The notes beneath the pieces are model-generated. The model had not been told where the DNA came from and made no database searches. It saw only the letters and a list, made by a program, of their open reading frames with translations. Positions 31,206 to 37,476 of a stretch of 64,000 nt of DNA are shown here, one piece after another. Every line of letters starts with the position of its first letter. Position 1 is the stretch's first letter. Source of the stretch: a virus. The translations under genes and the position numbers were made by a program. Location: positions 1 to 64,000 of IMG/VR virus record IMGVR_UViG_3300037156_000189. One strand, given 5' to 3'.

Positions 31206-31266
31206 GGGGTCAGGAGGCTGTAACCTCCGGCAAGCCTAATCTCCCCAAGGAGGAGACCATGACCCC
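31206..31266 (+). promoter_or_regulatory. Structured leader, copy 1 of 3
   Basis: P1: GGGGTCA (31206-31212) pairs with TGACCCC (31260-31266), which contains part of the start codon. P2: GGAGG-CTGTAA-CCTCC (31213-31228), directly stacked on P1. P3: TCTCC (31240-31244) with GGAGA (31252-31256) masks the ribosome site. GGCAAGCCTAAT is shared with copy 2. See findings. Confidence 0.7.
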
Positions 31267-32047
31267 AGAACCAGCATACATCGAATTGTCCACCAGCCGT
31301 GGCATCAGATTTTGGGTTGACATCGAGGACTACCCCAAGATTAGGTGCCGGCCGTGGTGGGCGCAAGCGACAGACCAAGGTACTTTCTACTTGACCAGCA
31401 GAGATACTGGGCTTGATGAGGACGGGCACAAGTGGCAGCGTTCTGTGCAGATCGCTCGCCTGATCATGGGCTTGGAGTCGGGTAACCCACTTGTTGTAGG
31501 CCACATTAACGGCGAGCCCCGCGATAACAGGAAGATCAATCTGCGCGTCTGCACTCAGCGCGATAATGCGCGGAACAGACGGATATCTTGCATCAATACG
31601 TCGGGGTTTAAGGGTGTATCGCAGCTAGGCTTGGATTGTTGGGCAGCCGTGATAAGGGTGAACGGCCACGCATACCATTTGGGCACATTCGATTCCGCGG
31701 AGAAGGCATACCAGGCTTATTGCGAAGCGGCAGCATGGGCTTTCGGGCAGTTTGCTAACTTCGGGGAGGTTCGTGACGATAATTTCCGATTGCCTTCAGT
31801 ACCGCGTTCTGTCGTGATGCCGCCAAGACTGGCGGATAAGAAGCCCATGCGGCGTAGGCTGGCCGAATGGACTCCTGGAATAAGGGAAGAGGTCCCTGCC
31901 GATTTTGCGGGGCACCGACACGAAGAGTTCTGTTCGGTTGCGTCTTCGGTTCTCAAGCCTCGCACTCAGAGAGCAAGAGCGGGCCTTGGAGTTTGGGGTT
32001 TGTCCAAGAGCCCATTGGCCATCAGGAGCCACTTCATTTTCTCCTAG
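31259..32047 (+). CDS. HNH homing endonuclease with AP2 domain (cassette 1)
   Basis: A 262-residue protein starting MTP. HNH core: VVGHINGEPRDNRKINLRVC near 78-97, then RDNARNR. AP2-like DNA-binding domain: SGFKGVSQ through KAYQAYCEAAAWAFGQFANF. It would nick or cut DNA at a specific site and promote its own spread. Compared with cassette 3 it carries about 85 extra residues after the FANFG end, which do not look like a known domain. Translation is likely controlled by the leader. Confidence 0.88.
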   Translation: MTPEPAYIELSTSRGIRFWVDIEDYPKIRCRPWWAQATDQGTFYLTSRDTGLDEDGHKWQRSVQIARLIMGLESGNPLVVGHINGEPRDNRKINLRVCTQRDNARNRRISCINTSGFKGVSQLGLDCWAAVIRVNGHAYHLGTFDSAEKAYQAYCEAAAWAFGQFANFGEVRDDNFRLPSVPRSVVMPPRLADKKPMRRRLAEWTPGIREEVPADFAGHRHEEFCSVASSVLKPRTQRARAGLGVWGLSKSPLAIRSHFIFS

Positions 32048-32131
32048 CGCCTGTTCACGTTTTAATGTTTGCAATTTATTATTGCTTCGGTTTATAATCC
32101 GTAATGCGTGAGGATCTAGGAGGTCGCCAAC

Positions 32132-32383
32132 ATGCTGACTGATTCAGAATTTTGCTGCCCTCTCTGCGGTCTCGTCCTCACTTCCCTCCATGCTTTCCAC
32201 CAACATCTCGCCAAAGTTCACAACTCTCGGTCTCAGCAGGCGGCTGTGGGACCGGGACCCACAGCGGAGCCCGGACCCGCCGCTGCTGTGGGACCGGGGC
32301 CTGCGGCGGAGCCCGCAGCTGCCGCAGCCAGTTATGTCAATGGCTGCCCAATCCTGGACGACAAGATCGAGGTTTGGTCATGA
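32132..32383 (+). CDS. C2H2 zinc-finger protein with Pro/Ala repeat tail
   Basis: An 83-residue protein. CCPLCGLVLTSLHAFHQHLA then KVH is a classic single C2H2 finger. A tail follows of two imperfect GPGPxAEP-type repeats, then YVNGCPILDDKIEVWS. AGGAGGTCGCCAAC lies before the ATG. Single fingers of this kind occur in phage transcription regulators. Target unknown. Confidence 0.75.
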   Translation: MLTDSEFCCPLCGLVLTSLHAFHQHLAKVHNSRSQQAAVGPGPTAEPGPAAAVGPGPAAEPAAAAASYVNGCPILDDKIEVWS

Positions 32384-32451
32384 GCAAGGATTCTTTTCCT
32401 ATCGTTGACCATTGTTTTGAGCCTCCCCAAGTACGATTCGAAAGTTCCTGA
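32380..32451 (+). CDS. Tiny hypothetical protein
   Basis: A 23-residue frame (MSKDSFPIVDHCFEPPQVRF) starting in an ATGA overlap with GAGG seven bases upstream. A CCCCAA/TTGGGG hairpin surrounds its stop. Evidence is only the junction and ribosome site. Confidence 0.35.
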   Translation: MSKDSFPIVDHCFEPPQVRFESS

Positions 32452-32466
32452 TTTGGGGAGGGTATC

Positions 32467-32580
32467 TTGAGCGGCAAGGTGTATCGTGTGTGCCCGAGGT
32501 GCGGTCGTAGGGTTGGTGTGAAAAAAGATGGTCGTCAGGTTTGCGGGGGTAAGTTGGGTTGTGGTTGGAGGACAAAATGA
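32467..32580 (+). CDS. Tiny zinc-ribbon protein
   Basis: A 37-residue protein from a TTG start four bases after GGGAGGG. CPRCG and a C-x5-C pair form a four-Cys ribbon, as in small phage proteins resembling Com translational regulators. ATGA overlap with the next gene. Function unknown. Confidence 0.6.
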   Translation: MSGKVYRVCPRCGRRVGVKKDGRQVCGGKLGCGWRTK

Positions 32581-32978
32581 GCAAGTATGTGGTTCCTGAA
32601 GGTATGCTGAAGGCGGTAGACAAGGCAATCGGTGAGATGCGACTTGGACAGGCCAGCCGGTTAGCCCCACGCAATGGCGAACTTTGGCCGAACGAGTTGA
32701 AGCAGGTAGCTTTGGAGGCGGCTATCGGATGGCTGGACGGGAAACTAACCGAATTCGACCAGCCCGGGGCCTTCGATCAGTACCGGAATGGTTACAACGC
32801 GGCTATCAGATGTGTGCGCCGGATGTTTCTTGCTCCCGAGCCGGAAGTACCAGAAGCGATCAAAGACTTGATGTGGAGTCAACCGCTCTATAAATGCGAC
32901 ACGGAGTTCTACGAGGCGATACCAAATGCCAACGCCTCTGTCCTCGAAGCCTACCGGCGCGGCAAGGCCGGAAAGTGA
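32577..32978 (+). CDS. Hypothetical helical protein
   Basis: A 133-residue protein (MSKYVVPEGMLKAVDKAIGE at the start). It contains LKQVALEAAIGWLDGKL and a Pro-rich C-terminal third. Start fixed by ATGA. No family recognised. Confidence 0.7.
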   Translation: MSKYVVPEGMLKAVDKAIGEMRLGQASRLAPRNGELWPNELKQVALEAAIGWLDGKLTEFDQPGAFDQYRNGYNAAIRCVRRMFLAPEPEVPEAIKDLMWSQPLYKCDTEFYEAIPNANASVLEAYRRGKAGK

Positions 32979-33078
32979 GTTCCTCGTCCTCTGCTGGATG
33001 GGGTGGGTGCCGGTTCCATGCCTGGCCGGTTGTTTCCGTGGGGAGCGCATTCGGAGAACCCAAGACGCTTAGAATTTA

Positions 33079-33092
33079 GTGCGATATCGCAC
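33079..33092. promoter_or_regulatory. 14-bp palindrome GTGCGATATCGCAC
   Basis: Perfect palindrome 17 bp before the RNA ligase start. A copy with one change (GTGAGATATCGCAC) lies just after the ligase gene. Together with flanking bases (TAGTG-GATATCGCACC) this is a direct repeat framing one gene, likely an operator or insertion scar. Confidence 0.6.
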
Positions 33093-33109
33093 CTTTTGGA
33101 GAGAAAGAC

Positions 33110-34039
33110 ATGCCGGAATTTAGAGAGTTCCCGTCTATTGAGCAGTACAGGAATGTCGTAAAACTCGTCCGTGAGAGAGCGCAGTTCGACGGAAAGCCTC
33201 TGCCTACGATCTTGTTTTACGGGTCCGTCAAGCTCCACGGCACGAACGCGGCTGTTGGATTCGATGAAGACGGTGAATTGTTCACCCAGTCCAGAAGCCA
33301 GATCATCACTCCGGATAATGACAATGCCGGGTTTGCGAAGTGGGTGCGGGCCAACGATCAGATGTTCCCGAAACTCAAGTCGGCTGTGATCTACGGGGAG
33401 TGGTGCGGGCAGGGCATTCAGAAGAACGTTGGAATTAGCCAACTCCCAAAGATGTTCGTCCCTTTCGCCATCAAGTCGGGAGACAGGTGGTGGTCCCCGG
33501 AAGAAATGAAGACGTTCTTCTTCCACTCCGGCTTGCGTTGCATCTACGATTTCCCGTCATGGTCGATGCTGATTGATTTCAGCCGGCCAGAAGAGTTTCA
33601 GAACGATCTTGTCGATCTGACCGTAAAAGTGGAGCAGCAGTGCCCCGTGGCTCTCGCGCACGGCGTTGAGGGTATCGGTGAGGGCATCGTGTGGTGGGCG
33701 GCTCCCTGTGACGGGTTTAACACTGAGGGGCTGGTATTCAAGGTGAAGGGCGAGAAGCACAGCGAAACCAAAGTCAAAACCCTTGCCGCCGTCGATGTGG
33801 AGAAGATTGGAAATATCCGGGAGCTGGTAGCGACGATTGCTACCCCTCACCGCATGGAGAAGAAACTAGAAGGGATTCCGGTGGATATCAAGAACACAGG
33901 AACCTTCCTAAAAGCGGTCACGGAAGACGTGATGAAGGAAGAGGCCGACACCATCGACGCCAGCGGGTTGCCGAAAACGGACGTGATGAAAGGCATTGCA
34001 ATGGCTGCAAAGAAGTTCTTCATGGAACAGGTAAAGTAA
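33110..34039 (+). CDS. RNA ligase, Rnl2-like
   Basis: A 309-residue nucleotidyltransferase that seals RNA nicks. Motif I SVKLHGTNAAV with the adenylated Lys 41; motif III VIYGEWCGQG (Glu 97); motif IV EGIVWW near 191; motif V LVFKVKGEKHS (Lys 211, 213). The C-terminal 90 residues are helical. In phage T4-like systems such ligases repair host-cleaved tRNAs. No tRNA or polynucleotide kinase gene is present here. Framed by palindromic repeats, it looks like a self-standing module. Confidence 0.92.
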   Translation: MPEFREFPSIEQYRNVVKLVRERAQFDGKPLPTILFYGSVKLHGTNAAVGFDEDGELFTQSRSQIITPDNDNAGFAKWVRANDQMFPKLKSAVIYGEWCGQGIQKNVGISQLPKMFVPFAIKSGDRWWSPEEMKTFFFHSGLRCIYDFPSWSMLIDFSRPEEFQNDLVDLTVKVEQQCPVALAHGVEGIGEGIVWWAAPCDGFNTEGLVFKVKGEKHSETKVKTLAAVDVEKIGNIRELVATIATPHRMEKKLEGIPVDIKNTGTFLKAVTEDVMKEEADTIDASGLPKTDVMKGIAMAAKKFFMEQVK

Positions 34040-34050
34040 GCCCAACTCTA

Positions 34051-34064
34051 GTGAGATATCGCAC
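34051..34064. promoter_or_regulatory. Second palindrome copy, GTGAGATATCGCAC
   Basis: One-base variant of the site at 33079-33092, 11 bp after the RNA ligase stop and 15 bp before the next gene. Confidence 0.55.
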
Positions 34065-34079
34065 CTCCCGGGAGCAAGC

Positions 34080-34304
34080 GTGAAAAGCATCAAGCGTGAC
34101 ACCAGAAAGCCGAGAATGCGTCAAAGGGATCGTGTGAACGCCCGCGAACAGTACGAGGAGTACAAGCGCCTGGAGGCCGAGTACCTGGCCGCGAGATGTG
34201 AGGATTCCTGCGACTACGGGTTTTCGGAGCTGCGGGACCGGGACCCGCAGCGCCTGACGCCCTATGACCGTATGTTCCTGCGGGCTTTGAAGATCAAAAC
34301 CTGA
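34080..34304 (+). CDS. Basic helical protein
   Basis: A 74-residue protein from a GTG start with GGGAGCAAGC upstream. Highly charged, Arg/Lys/Glu-rich (TRKPRMRQRDRVNAREQYEE). Two Cys around CEDSC. Probably binds nucleic acid; function unknown. Confidence 0.6.
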   Translation: MKSIKRDTRKPRMRQRDRVNAREQYEEYKRLEAEYLAARCEDSCDYGFSELRDRDPQRLTPYDRMFLRALKIKT

Positions 34305-34369
34305 GAAAGTTCAAAATAGCTCATCCACTTGTATCCGCCCTGGCGTACTATTCCTAGTGGAGATTCATC

Positions 34370-34921
34370 ATGCACGAACGTTACCGTTATCTTCTCGAAG
34401 TTCTCGAAACGACCCTCAAGACCGTCGAGCGCGTCACTCGCCGCATGGATAAGGAGGCCGCGGAGGACCGGGAGACCCTGGGCTTCCTGCTCCACGAGCT
34501 GAGAAACATCGAGCACGACCTGCACCCGCCCACCCCTCCCCCGCCACCTCCCCCTCCCCCTCCCTCTCCAACTTTCGCAACCAGCATCAGCTTCACGGAG
34601 ACTTCAATGAACCCGACTCAAGCAGGCAACACCCAAGTATTTACCGGCACGCTCGTTCCCGCCGGCGCAACTTACCCCGCGGACACCACGTTTACTCTGA
34701 CGTCCAACGATCCGGCGGTAAGCCCCACTGTGGATTCAACAGGGCTGGTGGTCAGCGTTACCTATCCCGACGGATGGGTTGAGAGCACCAGCACACCCCT
34801 CGCGTTCTCCTATGGCGCTGCCAGCGTCAGCGAGAACGGAGCCATCAGCGCGACCATTACCCCCTCGGCTCCCGTCGGCGGCGCGTTCCCCAGCGGAATT
34901 TCCTTTCAACAGTCTCAGTAG
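34370..34921 (+). CDS. Coiled-coil, polyproline and Ig-like domain protein
   Basis: A 183-residue protein in three parts: a charged helix (1-50), a polyproline spacer (PTPPPPPPPPPPSP, about 54-67), and a beta-rich Ig-like domain (70-183) with repeated Thr/Ser/Gly strands. Ig-like domains decorate phage capsids and tails, so it may be an exposed accessory protein, unusual in this early/accessory region. A terminator follows. Confidence 0.7.
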   Translation: MHERYRYLLEVLETTLKTVERVTRRMDKEAAEDRETLGFLLHELRNIEHDLHPPTPPPPPPPPPPSPTFATSISFTETSMNPTQAGNTQVFTGTLVPAGATYPADTTFTLTSNDPAVSPTVDSTGLVVSVTYPDGWVESTSTPLAFSYGAASVSENGAISATITPSAPVGGAFPSGISFQQSQ

Positions 34922-34944
34922 TCAGCGGCTTCCCATCACTAAAG

Positions 34945-34978
34945 AAGGCCTCGGCCCTAACCAGGACCGGGGCCTTTT
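34945..34978 (+). terminator. Rho-independent terminator
   Basis: Stem AAGGCC-CGG with complementary CCG-GGCCTT around a GCCCTAACCAGG-type loop, then TTTT. It ends the unit of the Ig-like gene; a promoter follows within 15 bp. Confidence 0.8.
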
Positions 34979-34990
34979 CTGCACCAATAG

Positions 34991-35022
34991 TTGACAACAT
35001 AATCTAATCGTGGCGGTATTAT
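34991..35022 (+). promoter_or_regulatory. Near-leaderless promoter
   Basis: TTGACA at 34991-34996, exactly 35 bp before the ATG at 35026, with CGGTATTAT around the -10 position. No ribosome site is present. Confidence 0.55.
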
Positions 35023-35025
35023 TGA

Positions 35026-35289
35026 ATGAGCGCGCGCGATCCCATCCCCCATCTTCCGTCTGCCCCGCCTCTCGCTCTCTCCCTTTCTACTCTCCCCACC
35101 GCGCGCGATCTTCTCTCCATCCAGGATTTCCGCCTGCGCCTGCGCAGGACTCTTCTCGACTGTCCCACCCTGACTCTCAAACAGGTTGCTCAAGCCCTCG
35201 GCGTCACCAGGCAGTACGTCGGAGCCCTCGTTGGCTCCCTCGGCCGCCCCACATGTGCTCGTCACGACAAGCCGGGGGCCGAAGCGTGA
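35026..35289 (+). CDS. Helix-turn-helix regulator
   Basis: An 87-residue protein. LTLKQVAQALGVTRQYVGAL is a clear helix-turn-helix with wing. The N-terminal 30 residues are Pro/Ser/Leu-rich. It has no ribosome site and probably comes from a leaderless mRNA. Function as repressor or activator of the accessory region is inferred. Confidence 0.65.
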   Translation: MSARDPIPHLPSAPPLALSLSTLPTARDLLSIQDFRLRLRRTLLDCPTLTLKQVAQALGVTRQYVGALVGSLGRPTCARHDKPGAEA

Positions 35290-35686
35290 TCAAGCCCAAT
35301 CCCACCTCAAGGAACTGACCGTACGGGTGGCCAGGGGCGAATCAGCGGAGCAGGCCGCCCGCGCTCTCGGCATCTCCCTCCCTGCTGCGGCGAAACTTGG
35401 CTTTAGAACCAAAGCCATTCGCCCCTCTCATGGCGGCGGGCGAAAGGATTGTTTTTGTTGGCGATGTAAGAAGGCTCAGGGACTTGTCACGCCGAGAGGG
35501 CCAAAGAGCGGAGCGGCGACAAGGGCCGAGGTCGAAGACTGGTTGGCGTGGACAGATCCCTATGACGGAACTCAGCTAACACAGGCAACGATTGGGCGCC
35601 TGGCGGGAACGCATCAGGGCGCAGTGTCCAGGATTGCGAGGAGAAGAGGAAGGTTCGCGCTACTTGACGAAGTTACCGATCAATAG
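35255..35686 (+). CDS. DNA-binding protein with two HTH units and zinc site
   Basis: A 143-residue protein if read from GTG 35255, overlapping the previous gene by 35 bp. ARGESAEQAARALGISLPAA and LTQATIGRLAGTHQGAVSRI are two helix-turn-helix-like units, with CFCWRC between them as a zinc site. The true start is uncertain: no good ribosome site is found, and TTG 35186 is an alternative. Confidence 0.55.
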   Translation: MLVTTSRGPKRDQAQSHLKELTVRVARGESAEQAARALGISLPAAAKLGFRTKAIRPSHGGGRKDCFCWRCKKAQGLVTPRGPKSGAATRAEVEDWLAWTDPYDGTQLTQATIGRLAGTHQGAVSRIARRRGRFALLDEVTDQ

Positions 35687-35806
35687 GCTGAGGCACCAGA
35701 ATGCCATTCCTGCCCATCCAAGGTTGACTCGTGGAGACGATGGGACATTCAATGCGGCTAGGGCCAACAGCACAAACGCGAAAACCAGAAGGATTGTTCC
35801 GAGCAC
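35660..35806 (-). CDS. Small membrane protein on opposite strand
   Basis: A 48-residue protein from a GTG start six bases after GGAGG. Two membrane segments (GTILLVFAFVLLALAAL and WAGMAFWCLSLLIGNF) are linked by a NVPSSPRVNLG loop, a pattern familiar from small phage membrane proteins. It converges on and overlaps the end of the preceding gene by 27 bp. Unusual leftward gene in a rightward region. Confidence 0.6.
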   Translation of the reverse strand: MLGTILLVFAFVLLALAALNVPSSPRVNLGWAGMAFWCLSLLIGNFVK

Positions 35807-35907
35807 AGACTACCTCCAAGACTAGATCATTGGATGCCTCACCCGCCCATCCACGCTGTACTCTTTGGATCACCCCTTAAATTTTCCTCTTGATAGTTGC
35901 TATTATT

Positions 35908-35916
35908 TGGTATACT
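35908..35916 (+). promoter_or_regulatory. Extended -10 promoter (TGG-TATACT)
   Basis: TATACT with an upstream TG, and a weak CTTGAT/TTGATA -35. The transcript would begin at the first bases of the structured leader at 35917. Confidence 0.6.
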
Positions 35917-35985
35917 GGGGGTGTCTCCAGTTGCATCTGGAGGTCCCACACTCAAGCGCCTTGGAGGACGATCGGTGACACCCCC
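35917..35985 (+). promoter_or_regulatory. Structured leader, copy 3 of 3 (middle in position)
   Basis: P1: GGGGGTGTC (35917-35925) with GACACCCCC (35977-35985), overlapping the GTG start. P2: TCCAG-TTGCAT-CTGGA (35926-35941), with the same 5-bp/6-nt geometry as the other copies but different bases. GTCC (35943-35946) can pair GGAC of the ribosome site (35966-35969). CAAGC is conserved. Confidence 0.7.
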
Positions 35986-36685
35986 GAAGAAAAGTCTAGT
36001 GCAGATTCGCGCAGAGCGCGAGCAACGTTGTGCTGAGATGCGAAGGTTATCAGGTCAAGGAAAAAATCAGACAGAGATTGCAGAATTGTTTGGGCTTACG
36101 CCTCAACGTGTAAGCCAGTTGGTGGGGAAGGCCCGCGGCCCTGGGTGTAACTATCCCAGGACTGTATCAGAGCGCATAGATGCCGATCAAAAAGCGTATT
36201 TAGAAATTCAAATGTGCAGCGGCGAGAAGTTTCTTTTGGACCCAGAAGAATTGGAGAAGGTCAGCGGATTCGGTTGGCGTACGCGCTCAAACCGTTCTGC
36301 ACAAGCTCGTTACGTAGTTGCCCCGCTGGTTGAAATTGTGGATGGAAAGAAGTTATCCACTACCTTGCAACTTGGTCGTGTGATCATGGGGCTGGGTCGA
36401 GGCGACCCGCGCGTTATCGATCACATTAACGGGGACACTTTGGATAATCGTAAGGCTAATTTGAGGGTGTGTACTAACGCGGAGAATATTAGAAACAGGT
36501 GCAGGGACAAAGACAACGCTTCTGGATTTAAAGGGGTTACATGTGAGGGCAAGAAATGGTTAGCCCAAATATTTCACAATGGGCGGGGGTACCGTTTAGG
36601 TAGGTTTTCTACTCCGGAAGAGGCGCACGCTGCGTATTGCGCGGCGGCCGTGCGTTTCTACGGTAAGTTTGCGAATTTTGGTTGA
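35975..36685 (+). CDS. HNH homing endonuclease with HTH and AP2 domains (cassette 3)
   Basis: A 236-residue protein from GTG, starting M-T-P like the other two. An N-terminal HTH (GKNQTEIAELFGLTPQRVSQ) is unique to this copy. HNH core: VIDHINGDTLDNRKANLRVC, then NAENIRNR. AP2 domain: SGFKGVTCEGKKWLAQIFHN, ending AAAVRFYGKFANFG. Probably a mobile endonuclease. Its leader would hide the start codon. Confidence 0.88.
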   Translation: MTPPKKSLVQIRAEREQRCAEMRRLSGQGKNQTEIAELFGLTPQRVSQLVGKARGPGCNYPRTVSERIDADQKAYLEIQMCSGEKFLLDPEELEKVSGFGWRTRSNRSAQARYVVAPLVEIVDGKKLSTTLQLGRVIMGLGRGDPRVIDHINGDTLDNRKANLRVCTNAENIRNRCRDKDNASGFKGVTCEGKKWLAQIFHNGRGYRLGRFSTPEEAHAAYCAAAVRFYGKFANFG

Positions 36686-36733
36686 AAAAGATTTATTGCA
36701 AACCTTCGACTTTATGTTATGCTTTGTCCTGTT

Positions 36734-37108
36734 ATGTCAGACAAGTCCCCCACTACCGTAGCTGAGAAGCGCCTGCTCTGGCTGATCCGTGATATCGTGG
36801 CGCAGTCCTGCGCTGACTACAAGAAAAGCGCTACCCCCGCTTACGATGATCCCATCCATGTCTTCTCTGGTTTCATCGGCATCCATGCCGAGGCGATCGC
36901 GCTGCTTGCCGAGTATGGGTTGGTAAAGGACCTGGCCGACAACGGCGGCCGAGTGGTCAGAGGGAAGCTGTTGCCGGTGGGCGAGGCAGCCAAAGTGCTG
37001 AAGACGGGGCCATTCCGTCCGAAGGAGGATGTGAATCCTCTCCCATCCGCCGCGGACCTCGATGCCGTGGCGCAAGAAGACTCAGCGCGGGAGGCCACGC
37101 AGAAATGA
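36734..37108 (+). CDS. Hypothetical protein
   Basis: A 124-residue helical protein (MSDKSPTTVAEKRLLWLIRD at the start). Acidic C-terminus. A TTGCAA-16-TATGCT promoter (36696-36723) lies directly before it and leaves almost no leader. Overlaps the next gene by ATGA. Unknown function. Confidence 0.65.
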   Translation: MSDKSPTTVAEKRLLWLIRDIVAQSCADYKKSATPAYDDPIHVFSGFIGIHAEAIALLAEYGLVKDLADNGGRVVRGKLLPVGEAAKVLKTGPFRPKEDVNPLPSAADLDAVAQEDSAREATQK

Positions 37109-37476
37109 CCGACAAGCCCCCCATCATTCGGATCGATCCCTGCAGAAGCCGTGTTTTTGCTTGGATCGAGTTCAACTCCGATGCCTCTGAGGTGAGGGAC
37201 GAAGTCACAAATCGTTTGGTTCAGCCGGCGGGGCCTGCGATCACAGCGAGATATCGAACCACTGGCATGGAGATGACGGCGTGGCCGATCACAGAGGAAG
37301 AGGCGAGGCGCATCATGCAGCCCGGCGCCGAGTTCGACTACTCCTCCGGCCGCGCCTGGTCCCAGATCGTGATGCCTTACAAATCCAAGAGAACGGTCAA
37401 ATCAGGCCAAAGACAAGAGACGGTCAAACAACGTACCGAGATCGAGCAGCGCGCGGGAAGGCGGTGGTTGGCGTGA
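37105..37476 (+). CDS. Hypothetical protein
   Basis: A 123-residue protein. N-terminal half is beta-rich (IRIDPCRSRVFAWIEFNSDA), C-terminal half charged and basic (YKSKRTVKSGQRQETVKQRT). Coupled to the ATPase gene by a GTGA overlap. No family recognised. Confidence 0.65.
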   Translation: MTDKPPIIRIDPCRSRVFAWIEFNSDASEVRDEVTNRLVQPAGPAITARYRTTGMEMTAWPITEEEARRIMQPGAEFDYSSGRAWSQIVMPYKSKRTVKSGQRQETVKQRTEIEQRAGRRWLA

